In this document: positions 1 through 7,086 of the stretch, piece by piece
Numbering within the stretch: position 1 is the stretch's first letter
Layout: each line of letters opens with the position of its first letter
NCBI GenBank assembly: GCA_035629935.1
Contig: DASQLQ010000146.1
Span: 1 to 20,422, forward strand
Reading direction: 5' to 3'
From: DASQLQ01 sp035629935
GTDB lineage: Bacteria > Actinomycetota > CADDZG01 > WHSQ01
DNA length: 20,422 nt
Made by a program: the position numbers and the translations under genes
The notes under the pieces: generated by a model
Databases searched by the model: none
What the model saw: only the letters and a program-made list of their open reading frames with translations
Told to the model about the DNA's origin: nothing

Positions 1-49
1 CGGGGTTGGAACTGGTGAGCGGATGCTCAAAGGACTAGCTGATGTGCTT

Positions 50-1567
50 CTAGTAGGCACCCTTGCGTTGGAGTAGGACCTGCGCCGTCTTGAGCATGAT
101 GTACAGATCGAGCGAGAGCGACCAGTTCTCGATGTAGAAGATGTCCAGGCTGAGCGCTTTCTCGGGCGACACATCACTGCGTCCGTTCACCTGCCACCAA
201 CCGGTGATGCCGGAGCTCACCTCGTGGCGGGGCGACAGTAGGTTCTCGTTCGCCAGCACCTGATCCACCGGGAGGGGGCGGGGACCCACCAAGCTCATCT
301 CGCCGCGCAGGACGTTGATCAACTGAGGCAGCTCGTCGATGCTCGTCCGCCGGATGAAGTTCCCGATCTTGGTTATCCGCGGATCGTCTTCGAGCTTGAA
401 GAACGGAACACTCGGGTCGATCCCCTTCTCTTTCAGGATCTCGTCGCCGTCCGTCCTCATCGTGCGGAACTTGAACACTTGGAAGACGTGCCCATTCTTG
501 GTCACCCGATGCTGCTTGAACAGGACGGGGCCGGGCGACGTCAGTTTGATGACGGCAGCCACCGCCGCGAGCACGGGGGTCACTACGAACAGAACAGCGG
601 AGGCGACGACCACGTCGAAGATCCTCTTGGTCAATGCCTGACCGCCACTCAGTCGCACCGGCTTCAGGGCGAGACTCATCGTGTCTCCCACCGGTTGGAT
701 CGTCAGGCGCGAGGTCAGCATCTCGGGAACGTTTGCCGACACGCGCACATCGACACCCAGCCGGCGGCCGGCCTTGGCAACCCGCAGCATGTCGGTCGAC
801 CCCACTGCTGAGGAGGCAACGAACAGGCACTCGGCATGGTGCGTGAAGATCACGTGGTCGAGCTCGTCGATGTGGCCGAGCACGTGGATGCCGTTCGCCT
901 CGATAGGCGAGGTTCCGACCGAGACATATCCCAGTGGGTTGAATCCCAGGTGAGGGGTCGTAAGCGAAACGGCCAGCTGACCTGCTTCCGGGTTCGTGCC
1001 CACTATCAGTGTCCGGTAAGCGAGTGTGCCTTCCGCCCGCAGACGTGCGACGCGTCGGTTGAACAGGTGACGGACACTGATCTCTGCGATCAGGGCCAGG
1101 AGCCAGGTCACGCCGAGCCACGGCCGGGACAACTCCACCTCGGACCAGACGCTGACGGCGACGATGATCAGCGTTCCGACACCGGTTGCGCTGATGACGT
1201 TTTTGAACTGCTCCCAGTTGGACAGCTGCTGGGGGGCGTAGAGACGGAACGAGTGGAACACCGCGACCCAGATCAAAGGAGTGATGAGGACCGTGGTCAT
1301 CCATCCATCGGAAAGTGCCCGGCCACCGAAACGCAGTAGGTAGGAGGTGAGCAGAGCCACTATGAGACAGAAGGCGTCCGCGGCCATGAGCTCGAACTTG
1401 AGTCTCCGGTACCGGCGGGCGACCGACCCTTTGGTTGCCCCGGCGGCCTCGGCTTCGGGACCGATGAAATCGGTCGGGTCGATGATCCGGTCGGGCGACA
1501 GGTGAGGCGTGGAAGGTGCACTCACGCCGAGGAGGTCGTTCGCCAGCCCCGCTTCGATGGTGCTCAC
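50..1567 (-). CDS. Polyprenyl-phosphate sugar-1-phosphate transferase (initiating enzyme, WbaP/CpsE type)
   Basis: Membrane enzyme that should transfer a sugar-1-phosphate from a nucleotide sugar to undecaprenyl phosphate, starting each glycan chain. The N-terminal half has about four hydrophobic helices, followed by a nucleotide-binding-like domain (RTLIVGTNPEAGQ). Another membrane helix (FDVVVASAVLFVVTPVL) precedes the catalytic domain. Catalytic motifs are clear: SPGPVLFKQHRV, FKFRTM, RRTSIDELPQLINVLRGEMS, LVGPRPLP and GITGWWQVNGRSD. Length is about 505 aa, normal for the large (PNPT plus N-terminal domain) members. I chose the GTG at 1567 because AAGGAG lies 8 nt upstream. A TTG at 1597, ten codons longer, has GGAGG only 2 nt away and is the alternative. 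It is transcribed leftward, downstream of the GDP-mannose dehydratase, separated by 177 bp. The family is certain; the sugar substrate cannot be read from the sequence. Confidence 0.95.
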   Translation of the reverse strand: MSTIEAGLANDLLGVSAPSTPHLSPDRIIDPTDFIGPEAEAAGATKGSVARRYRRLKFELMAADAFCLIVALLTSYLLRFGGRALSDGWMTTVLITPLIWVAVFHSFRLYAPQQLSNWEQFKNVISATGVGTLIIVAVSVWSEVELSRPWLGVTWLLALIAEISVRHLFNRRVARLRAEGTLAYRTLIVGTNPEAGQLAVSLTTPHLGFNPLGYVSVGTSPIEANGIHVLGHIDELDHVIFTHHAECLFVASSAVGSTDMLRVAKAGRRLGVDVRVSANVPEMLTSRLTIQPVGDTMSLALKPVRLSGGQALTKRIFDVVVASAVLFVVTPVLAAVAAVIKLTSPGPVLFKQHRVTKNGHVFQVFKFRTMRTDGDEILKEKGIDPSVPFFKLEDDPRITKIGNFIRRTSIDELPQLINVLRGEMSLVGPRPLPVDQVLANENLLSPRHEVSSGITGWWQVNGRSDVSPEKALSLDIFYIENWSLSLDLYIMLKTAQVLLQRKGAY

Positions 1568-1744
1568 AGCTCCTGCTCCTTCAGCTGAGTCCGCCAAGAC
1601 CTCCAGGGCAGCACTGGCCTGGTGGATAGCTACTTACGCCGTAAAGTGACCAAGCCCTTCATAACTACAAAAAAAATTTCGGATAATAGGTTTGACAGCC
1701 CCGGAGCTGGGGTATGGAGGTCCGTTTTGTCCGATTAGGGAGGG
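1568..1744. other. Intergenic region between the dehydratase and initiating-transferase genes
   Basis: This is the longest gap in the window. It contains an AT-rich stretch around 1661-1690 with a run of eight to nine A (T on the leftward strand), a leftward TATTAT hexamer at 1689-1684 that could serve as a -10 box, and a short palindrome at 1633-1646. A weak hairpin (CCCC, 6-nt loop, GGGG, 1699-1712) lies 5' of the T-run on the leftward strand, but with a spacing that does not fit a standard intrinsic terminator. The likely use is a promoter or regulatory region for the initiating transferase. No good -35 box was found. Confidence 0.45.
1633..1646 (-). promoter_or_regulatory. Short palindrome upstream of the initiating transferase, copy 1
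   Basis: The plus strand reads CTTACGCCGTAAAG, an inverted repeat TTAC-GCC-GTAA. It lies about 66 nt upstream of the GTG start of the initiating transferase. A near-identical element lies upstream of the dehydratase gene at 2781-2795; the two share CTTAC[GT]CCGTAA. This suggests a common operator, but two copies of a 12-bp motif could also be chance. Confidence 0.3.
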
Positions 1745-2761
1745 TTAGGTCTCCCGGTCGAGCCTCACGAGTCGACCGGCGAGCTCGTCCTCCAGTTGCG
1801 CGATGTCCGCATCGACCATGAGACGGGTCAGGTCGGCGAACTTCGTCTTCGGCTCCCAGTTCAGTTGCCGGCGGGCCTTGGACGGATCCCCGAGCAGGTG
1901 CTCGACCTCCGACGGGCGGAAGTATTTCTCGTCGACTTCGACGTGTTTCTCGGGATCGAGGCCAACGTGCTCGAAGGCGAGATCGACGAACTCCTGGACA
2001 CTGTGGGCTTCGCCGGTCGCGATGACGTAGTCGTCCGGGTCGTCCTGCTGCAGCATCAGCCACATGGCTTCGACGTATTCCTTTGCGAAACCCCAGTCCC
2101 TCTTGGCGTCCAGGTTCCCGAGATACAGCTTGTCCTGGAGCCCCGCCTTGATACGAGCGATCGCCCGGGTGATCTTGCGCGTCACGAACGTCTCACCTCG
2201 ACGCGGCGATTCGTGATTGAAGAGGATGCCGTTCGTAGCGAACATCCCGTATGCCTCTCGGTAGTTCACCGTCATCCAATAAGAGAAGACCTTCGCAACC
2301 CCGTACGGGCTGCGTGGGTGGAAGGGCGTTTCTTCACTTTGCGGAGGCGGCGCGGAACCGAACATCTCTGACGACGACGCTTGGTAGAAGCGCGTTTCGA
2401 CACCCGACGCTCTGATCGCTTCGAGCAGGCGCACGGTTCCCATCGCGGTCGCGTCGGCGGTGTACTCGGGCACCTGGAAGGAGACCTTTACGTGGCTCTG
2501 CGCCCCCAGGTGGTAGACCTCGTCCGGCTGGAGATCCCTGATGAGATTCACGAGGCTTCCCGAGTCCGACAGGTCCCCGTAGTGCAGGAAGAAGTGCACT
2601 CCCGTCTCGTGTGGGTCCTGATAGATCTCGTCGAGGCGTTGCGTGTTGAAGCTCGATGACCGGCGGATGATTCCGTGGACCTCGTAACCCTTCTGCAGAA
2701 GCAATTCGGAGAGGTAGGACCCGTCCTGACCAGTGGGGCCGGTGATCAGCGCTCGCTTCAT
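1745..2761 (-). CDS. gmd: GDP-mannose 4,6-dehydratase
   Basis: Cytoplasmic short-chain dehydrogenase/reductase (extended SDR) that converts GDP-mannose to GDP-4-keto-6-deoxymannose, the precursor of GDP-fucose, GDP-rhamnose or GDP-perosamine. The 338-residue protein matches the family length. Visible motifs: NAD(P)-binding GPTGQDGSYL (residues 8-17; usually GITGQDGSYL), YHLGAQSHV (83-91), SSSEMFG (129-135), the catalytic Y153xxxK157 in SPYGVAK, NHESPRRGETFVTRKI, and KRDWGFAKEYVEAMW. I take ATG 2761 as the start, with GGAGG 4 nt upstream; a GTG immediately before it is possible. It is transcribed leftward toward the initiating transferase and divergently from the Wzz-like gene. No GDP-fucose synthase, RMD reductase or aminotransferase is in the window, so the final sugar cannot be assigned. 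Confidence 0.97.
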   Translation of the reverse strand: MKRALITGPTGQDGSYLSELLLQKGYEVHGIIRRSSSFNTQRLDEIYQDPHETGVHFFLHYGDLSDSGSLVNLIRDLQPDEVYHLGAQSHVKVSFQVPEYTADATAMGTVRLLEAIRASGVETRFYQASSSEMFGSAPPPQSEETPFHPRSPYGVAKVFSYWMTVNYREAYGMFATNGILFNHESPRRGETFVTRKITRAIARIKAGLQDKLYLGNLDAKRDWGFAKEYVEAMWLMLQQDDPDDYVIATGEAHSVQEFVDLAFEHVGLDPEKHVEVDEKYFRPSEVEHLLGDPSKARRQLNWEPKTKFADLTRLMVDADIAQLEDELAGRLVRLDRET

Positions 2762-2780
2762 CACTCCTCCAGTCTGGGTG

Positions 2781-2795
2781 GCTTACTCCGTAAGC
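2781..2795. promoter_or_regulatory. Perfect 6-bp-arm inverted repeat in the divergent dehydratase/Wzz-like intergenic region, copy 2
   Basis: GCTTAC-TCC-GTAAGC is a perfect inverted repeat with a 3-nt centre. It sits 20 nt upstream of the dehydratase ATG and 37 nt upstream of the preferred Wzz-like start. Its core matches copy 1 at 1633-1646 except for one centre base. Its position between divergent genes suits an operator controlling one or both. No cognate regulator gene is visible. Confidence 0.35.
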
Positions 2796-2831
2796 ATGGA
2801 CTATGACATTTTTGTGCATAATGGCGCGCAC

Positions 2832-3623
2832 ATGACTGAGCGAGATGCCGATACTCAGCTACGCCACCAAGCCCGGGTCGTTCGAGGAAACATCCTTTGG
2901 ATCATCTTGATCACGGTTCTGGCTGTGGCCATCGCCTTTGCCTTTACGTTCCAGCAGGAGGAGCGGTTCACGGCCGGGGCGAGATTGTTGGTCGAGTCCG
3001 AAGCCGATCAAGACGTTGACCTGGCGACGGAGGCTCAGCGCGTTGCGTCCGTCCCGGTGGCCGAGATAGTGATCGACGATCTCGATCTGACCGGCACCGA
3101 TCCGAACTCGTTGTTGGACGGTCTGAACGTCTCTCCGATCGAGGACGAGGGTGCGGTCCTTGCGATCGTTTACACCTCGACCGATGCCGCGCAAGCAGCT
3201 TCGATCTCGAACGGATTCGCCGAGTCCTATCTCGAGTACCGGGGAGAGCAAGCACTTGGGGAGGCGACGGAAGCAACGGACGCCATCACCGGACTCATCG
3301 AAACGACCCAGTCAGATCTCGATTCCGTGATCGGCGACATAGCGACCGCGCGAGGGCAAGGGGACGCGGATGAGATCGAAGCGCTCGAGTCGGAGCGCGA
3401 CACGCTTGCGGCCCAGCTCGCGGTCTTCCAGCAAAGGCTCGCCGACGCGAGGCTGGCCGGAACGGTCGGCGTTGCGACCGGCGAGGTGCTGGCCGGAGCA
3501 GTGGTGCCGTCGTCCCCCTCGCAGCCCGACTATCAACGAGATCTGCTGTTCGCGGGGCTTGCCGGGCTCGCAGTTGGGCTGGCGATCGCCTTCTTCCGCT
3601 CGCGCTTAGAGGAACCCGTCTAA
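2832..3623 (+). CDS. Wzz-like polysaccharide chain-length / co-polymerase membrane protein
   Basis: Inner-membrane protein of the Wzz/YveK type, which sets polymer length or partners with a polymerase. The 263-residue protein has the expected plan: a short cytoplasmic N-terminus, a first membrane helix at about residues 20-40 (ILWIILITVLAVAIAFAF), an extracytoplasmic region with a likely coiled coil at about 150-215 (rich in E, A, Q and L), then the proline-rich signature VVPSSPSQPDY leading into a second helix (LLFAGLAGLAVGLAIAFF). There is no fused tyrosine-kinase (BY-kinase) domain. ATG 2832 is preferred because it gives the usual short N-terminus; ATG 2796 is an in-frame alternative, and neither has a good Shine-Dalgarno sequence. 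A CATAAT hexamer at 2817-2822 would place a leaderless start near 2832. The beta-helix gene follows 19 bp downstream. Confidence 0.85.
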   Translation: MTERDADTQLRHQARVVRGNILWIILITVLAVAIAFAFTFQQEERFTAGARLLVESEADQDVDLATEAQRVASVPVAEIVIDDLDLTGTDPNSLLDGLNVSPIEDEGAVLAIVYTSTDAAQAASISNGFAESYLEYRGEQALGEATEATDAITGLIETTQSDLDSVIGDIATARGQGDADEIEALESERDTLAAQLAVFQQRLADARLAGTVGVATGEVLAGAVVPSSPSQPDYQRDLLFAGLAGLAVGLAIAFFRSRLEEPV

Positions 3624-3642
3624 GGCGATACTTAGTGGCACG

Positions 3643-5190
3643 ATGGATAGACGGAGGCGGCGTGTTCTAGCCGCTGCCATTACGGCCACACTTGCGGTCC
3701 TGGTCTTGCCCGCAAGCGCCACGACGCCGATCGTCCAACCGCAGTTACCCCCCCAACCCACACTCTGCCTCGGAACCATCGTGCTGCCGGGTGACAGCAT
3801 CCAAACCGCTGTAGACGGTCAATCCGAGGGAACGACGTTCTGCCTGCTTCCCGGCATCTACCGACTGCGGTTCCCGGTGTTCCCCAAGAACGGACAGACG
3901 TTCGTCGGGCAGCCGGGGGCCATCGTGATGGGATCGGAGACGGTGACGTTCGAACAGGACGGGAACACCTGGGTTTCGTCCGGTAACGCCCAGGAGCCGA
4001 CGCCGGCAGTGACGAAGTGTGCGCGCCGGGCGCGGAAGGTCTGCAACATGCCGTTCAGGTTGTTCCGCGATGACGCGCGGATGCGGCCGGTTGCATCCGC
4101 AGAGAGACTGGGTCCCGGCAAGTTCTTCTTCGATCTTGCACAGGACACCGTGCGCATCTCGGAAGACCCGGCCGGACATGTCTTCGAGCTCGGCGCCGCT
4201 CCTCTTGCGTTCACCGGCACGCGTGTAGATGCGTCGGCCAATGACGTGACCATCCGTGGCCTCGAGTTCCAGTACTTCGCGAACCAGCGGATCGGTGTTA
4301 TCTCGACCTTCACCGGCCGAGGGTGGCTCATCGAGGACAACATCGTTCACCACAGCCATGGATGCGGGATCTATGGAGGAACCCAGTCCGTGGTGCGCGG
4401 CAACTTCGTCCACCACATGGGTCAACTCGGCTTGTGCGGTCAGGGTGAAGACATCCTGGTCGAGGACAACGAGATAGCCAACAACAATCTCGACGGTTTC
4501 GACCCCCGGTGGGAAGCAGGGGGTGCCAAGTGGGTGAACACCACGCGCTTGACCGTGCGGAACAACCTGAGCCACGACAACAAGGGGCCGGGGTTGTGGA
4601 CCGACGGCAACAACATCGACACGGTGTACGAGGGCAACACCGTCGAGAACAACACCGAAGAGGGGATCTTTCACGAGATCAGCTACGACGCAATCATCCG
4701 GAACAACACGGTGCGCAACAACGGGCACGAGTTGGGCGCTTGGGGGTCGGGGATCCAGGTGTCGTCTTCTCGCAATGTCGAGATCTTCGGGAACACCGTC
4801 GACGGTCCCTGGAACGGCATCTCGTTGTTGCAGGAGAGACGGGGGAAGGGCACGCATGGTGCGTTCCGATTGACCAATGCCTCGGTGCACGACAACAACG
4901 TGACGATGCGGGTGGGAACGACCGGAGCGCATCGCCCACCGGCTCCGACGGTGGCGCTGCCTCTTAACGCGATCACGTTCCGGGGGAACAACTACACCCT
5001 TGGCCCTGGGAAGCACTTCGCGTGGGGCGGGAAGACCTTGTCTTTCAAACGGTGGCGGGCGCTGGGTATGGACGTTTCCGGTAAGGCGAGTCGGTCTAGC
5101 GGAGGCCGCGAAGCCTCTCCCGCGCCAGCAGCAGCAGGAACCTGGTGTTCCCCAGGATGTACCGGCGCCACAACCGCCTCGGTTCCTTGA
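3643..5190 (+). CDS. Secreted right-handed parallel beta-helix protein (NosD/pectate-lyase-like fold)
   Basis: Exported protein with an arginine-rich Sec signal peptide (MDRRRRRVLAAAI then a hydrophobic core, probable cleavage after ASA near residue 26). A pre-helix region contains four cysteines. From about residue 195 to 420 there are repeated Asn/Val/Ile-rich coils (VTIRGLEFQ, WLIEDNIVHH, SVVRGNFVHH, ILVEDNEIANN, LTVRNNLSHDN, DTVYEGNTVENN, AIIRNNTVRNN, VEIFGNTVDG), typical of parallel beta-helix enzymes that bind polysaccharides (lyases, epimerases, hydrolases). I cannot assign a catalytic activity. The natural C-terminus seems to be near GMDVSG; the last 30 or so residues (rich in S, A, G and P) are encoded opposite the WecG-like gene and look like read-through. 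It lies 19 bp after the Wzz-like gene, probably in one unit. It may modify or release the exported glycan. Confidence 0.85.
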   Translation: MDRRRRRVLAAAITATLAVLVLPASATTPIVQPQLPPQPTLCLGTIVLPGDSIQTAVDGQSEGTTFCLLPGIYRLRFPVFPKNGQTFVGQPGAIVMGSETVTFEQDGNTWVSSGNAQEPTPAVTKCARRARKVCNMPFRLFRDDARMRPVASAERLGPGKFFFDLAQDTVRISEDPAGHVFELGAAPLAFTGTRVDASANDVTIRGLEFQYFANQRIGVISTFTGRGWLIEDNIVHHSHGCGIYGGTQSVVRGNFVHHMGQLGLCGQGEDILVEDNEIANNNLDGFDPRWEAGGAKWVNTTRLTVRNNLSHDNKGPGLWTDGNNIDTVYEGNTVENNTEEGIFHEISYDAIIRNNTVRNNGHELGAWGSGIQVSSSRNVEIFGNTVDGPWNGISLLQERRGKGTHGAFRLTNASVHDNNVTMRVGTTGAHRPPAPTVALPLNAITFRGNNYTLGPGKHFAWGGKTLSFKRWRALGMDVSGKASRSSGGREASPAPAAAGTWCSPGCTGATTASVP

Positions 5191-5857
5191 TCAGCCGGTG
5201 GAGCCACTGAAGGCCGTTGCGCTTCATCCACTCGGGCGCTTCCTTCTTACGATTCGCATGGAAATCGAAAGCGGCCCCCACTCCGAGCAGGACGCTGGGG
5301 GCGAGACGTTCCTTGTGGCGTTGCATCCATAGCTCTTGTTTGGGGTGACCGAGGCCCACCCACACGATGTCGGGTGCTGCTTCGCTGATGCGTTCGAGGT
5401 CGGTGTCTCCGCTTCCACCGACGGACAGATCATCGGCAGGCTCGCGGTAACCGGCTATCCGCAGATCGGGGAACCGCCGTCCCAGACTCTCGACGAGCTC
5501 GGCTCCAACTCCATCTCGCCCGCCGTAGAAATAGTGCGAGAACTCCGCCCCGGTAGCGGTGAAGAGGTCCACCATGAAATCGGGCCCGTAAACACGCTCG
5601 ACCGAGTTCTCGTTCGCGCGGTTGCCCAACCAAACGAGCGGCATCCCATCGGGCGTCACCAGGGAGGCTTCGTCGAGAGCGGCCCTCACCTGCGGGTCGT
5701 CATGCGCGGACAGCACCGAGCTAACGGTGCAGAACACGACGTAACCCGAATGCTCGGCGGCGCGCAACGACCGGACCTGCTCGATCGCCGATGCCGGCGT
5801 GACTTCATCGATCGAGATCCCGAGAACCTCGAATCGTCCCGATCGTGCTGCCGACAA
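5096..5857 (-). CDS. WecG/TagA/CpsF family glycosyltransferase (GT26)
   Basis: Cytoplasmic, membrane-associated glycosyltransferase of the family that adds N-acetylmannosamine(uronic acid) or a related sugar as the second residue on a polyprenyl-linked acceptor. The 253-residue protein shows the family motifs VVFCTVSSVLSAHDDPQV, ASLVTPDGMPLVWLGN (the conserved DG), DIVWVGLGHPKQELWM, LLGVGAAFDFHA, and a basic C-terminal tail (WLHRLIKEPRRLWRRYI) that in this family helps membrane binding. TTG 5857 is chosen because GGAGG lies 7 nt upstream and the conserved region begins soon after (FEVLGISID); a longer upstream reading frame is non-homologous. Its 3' end overlaps the beta-helix gene by 95 bp in convergent orientation. 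The actual donor sugar is unknown. Confidence 0.9.
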   Translation of the reverse strand: MSAARSGRFEVLGISIDEVTPASAIEQVRSLRAAEHSGYVVFCTVSSVLSAHDDPQVRAALDEASLVTPDGMPLVWLGNRANENSVERVYGPDFMVDLFTATGAEFSHYFYGGRDGVGAELVESLGRRFPDLRIAGYREPADDLSVGGSGDTDLERISEAAPDIVWVGLGHPKQELWMQRHKERLAPSVLLGVGAAFDFHANRKKEAPEWMKRNGLQWLHRLIKEPRRLWRRYILGNTRFLLLLARERLRGLR

Positions 5858-5892
5858 GTTCCCTCCTCCGGCTCCCGAGTACCCCGCGTCCC

Positions 5893-5899
5893 TAAGATA
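5893..5899. promoter_or_regulatory. Candidate bidirectional -10 element between the WecG-like and GT4 genes
   Basis: Rightward TAAGAT (5893-5898) and leftward TATCTT (5899-5894) are overlapping TANNNT hexamers. The rightward box ends 7 nt before ATG 5906, the spacing expected for a leaderless transcript. The leftward box would give a roughly 30-nt leader containing the GGAGG of the WecG-like gene. No convincing -35 box exists on either side, so this rests on spacing and symmetry only. Confidence 0.4.
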
Positions 5900-5905
5900 G
5901 CCACC

Positions 5906-5929
5906 ATGCCGAGATCGCGGGCCACTTGA
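5906..5929 (+). CDS. Candidate seven-residue leaderless leader peptide (MPRSRAT) coupled to the following GT4
   Basis: ATG CCG AGA TCG CGG GCC ACT TGA encodes MPRSRAT. Its ATG lies exactly 7 nt downstream of TAAGAT, as in leaderless actinobacterial mRNAs. Its TGA overlaps the ATG of the glycosyltransferase by one base (TGATG). The glycosyltransferase has no good Shine-Dalgarno sequence, so terminating ribosomes could re-initiate there. There is no direct evidence that it is translated; chance is possible for so short a frame. Confidence 0.35.
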   Translation: MPRSRAT

Positions 5930-7086
5930 TGCGCATCCTCGTGGCGCACGCCTTCTATCGGATCCCGGGGGGCGAGGATCGATACGTCGAGCAACAGGTC
6001 GAGTTGCTACGCGAGCGGCATCAGGTCGAACTGTTCTCCGCACGCAACGAGGAGCTGAAGGGGTCGAGCGAAGCAGCGTTGAGGATGTTGGCCCCGGGCG
6101 GGGTGAGGAAACGCTTGGAGGCCGTTGCCAGAGGGCTGGCGCCGGATGTGATCCATGTGCACAACATCTACCCGGCTCTGGGTGCAGCGGTCCATACGCT
6201 TGCGCGGAAACTCGACGTGCCCCTCGTGATGACGGTTCACAATCACCGACTCCGTTGTCCGAATGGCTATCGCTTCACCGAGGGACAGGTCTGCGATCGT
6301 TGCGTGGGCGGAAATCATCTCCACGCGTTGATGCACGAATGTTTCCCGAGCAAGGGGCAGGCTGCCGGGTACGCGACGGCTCTGTGGATCGATCGCTTCG
6401 CTCGGCGCGTCGACACCCATGTGGATCTGTTCATCGCGCCGAGTCGTTACATGGCGGACCGGCTGGGGATGTGGGGGATCTCTCCCGACCGGGTCCGCAT
6501 GGTCCGCAATTTCACAGACACTTCGGCGCGGCCCGCTACGCCCGCGGAACATGGCGTGTACGCAGGTCGTCTTTCGTCCGAGAAGGGCCTCGACGTCCTG
6601 TTGGAAGCCCTCAAGCGTTGTGGAGACCCGCCGTTCGAGCTCCTCGGTGACGGTCCACTCAGTGCTCCGCTCGAGAAGATGGCGAGTGATCTCGGTCTGC
6701 ACAACCTGAAGTTCCGGGGCCGTGTCGACCGCGTCGAGCTCGACCGACTCCTCGCAACGGCTCGCTACTTCGTGATGCCGTCCCTAAGTGACGAGAATGC
6801 GCCTCTCGCCGTTTTCGAAGCCATGGCTCGCGGCGTTCCTCCGGTGGTCAGCAACCGGGGAGGCCTGCCGGAGCTCGTGCAAGACAGCGCCCTGGTCACG
6901 ATCCCGGGAGATCCGGAGGACCTTGCTCGGGCGATCGAGGCTTTGCGGCGTGACGACGAGCTGCGTTCTCGGGCCTCGAGGGCTGCACGAGATTTCGCCG
7001 TGAGCGAGCTCGGCCCTGATCGACACCGAGACCAGTTAGAGGCTGTCTACGAAGCGGCGGTTGCAATGCGGGTGCCCACTCCGTAG
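5929..7086 (+). CDS. GT4-family glycosyltransferase (GT-B fold)
   Basis: Retaining, nucleotide-sugar-dependent glycosyltransferase that adds a sugar to the lipid-linked chain on the cytoplasmic side. The 385-residue protein begins with MRILVAHAFYRIPGGEDRYV, the donor/acceptor Rossmann domain. It carries HVHN (about 77-79) and TVHNHRLRC, and four cysteines (C110, C122, C125, C138) of the C-x11-C-x2-C-x12-C pattern seen in a known GT4 subgroup. The C-terminal domain has YAGRLSSEKGLDVLLEAL, ELLGDGPL, and the E-x7-E motif ENAPLAVFE followed by AMARGVPPVVSNRGGLPEL. Start ATG 5929 overlaps the TGA of a mini-ORF; TTG 5926 is adjacent. Its 3' end overlaps the convergent GT2 gene by 40 bp. The sugar donor is unknown. 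Confidence 0.93.
   Translation: MRILVAHAFYRIPGGEDRYVEQQVELLRERHQVELFSARNEELKGSSEAALRMLAPGGVRKRLEAVARGLAPDVIHVHNIYPALGAAVHTLARKLDVPLVMTVHNHRLRCPNGYRFTEGQVCDRCVGGNHLHALMHECFPSKGQAAGYATALWIDRFARRVDTHVDLFIAPSRYMADRLGMWGISPDRVRMVRNFTDTSARPATPAEHGVYAGRLSSEKGLDVLLEALKRCGDPPFELLGDGPLSAPLEKMASDLGLHNLKFRGRVDRVELDRLLATARYFVMPSLSDENAPLAVFEAMARGVPPVVSNRGGLPELVQDSALVTIPGDPEDLARAIEALRRDDELRSRASRAARDFAVSELGPDRHRDQLEAVYEAAVAMRVPTP

Noticed and set aside
1..49. Start of another gene or terminator left of the initiating transferase
   Set aside because: Only 49 bases are available and no start, stop with context or hairpin with a T-run is seen.
174..1304. Second leftward open frame of 376 codons inside the initiating transferase
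   Set aside because: It lies in another frame of the same strand as a gene with unambiguous catalytic motifs; the translation is Arg/Pro-rich and low-complexity.
1699..1712. Hairpin CCCC-6 nt-GGGG as terminator of the dehydratase gene
   Set aside because: The stem is only 4-5 bp and the T-run on the transcribed strand begins about 20 nt further on, not directly after the stem.
3745..5016. Long leftward open frame (423 codons) opposite the beta-helix gene
   Set aside because: It is antisense to a gene with a signal peptide and clear beta-helix repeats; its own translation is rich in His, Val, Arg and Pro without any recognisable domain, as expected for a GC-rich shadow frame.
6256..6345. Four-cysteine cluster in the GT4 at 5929-7086 as a novel zinc-binding insertion
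   Set aside because: A similar Cys pattern after the HN-RL-C segment is a familiar feature of one GT4 subgroup, so it is not new.
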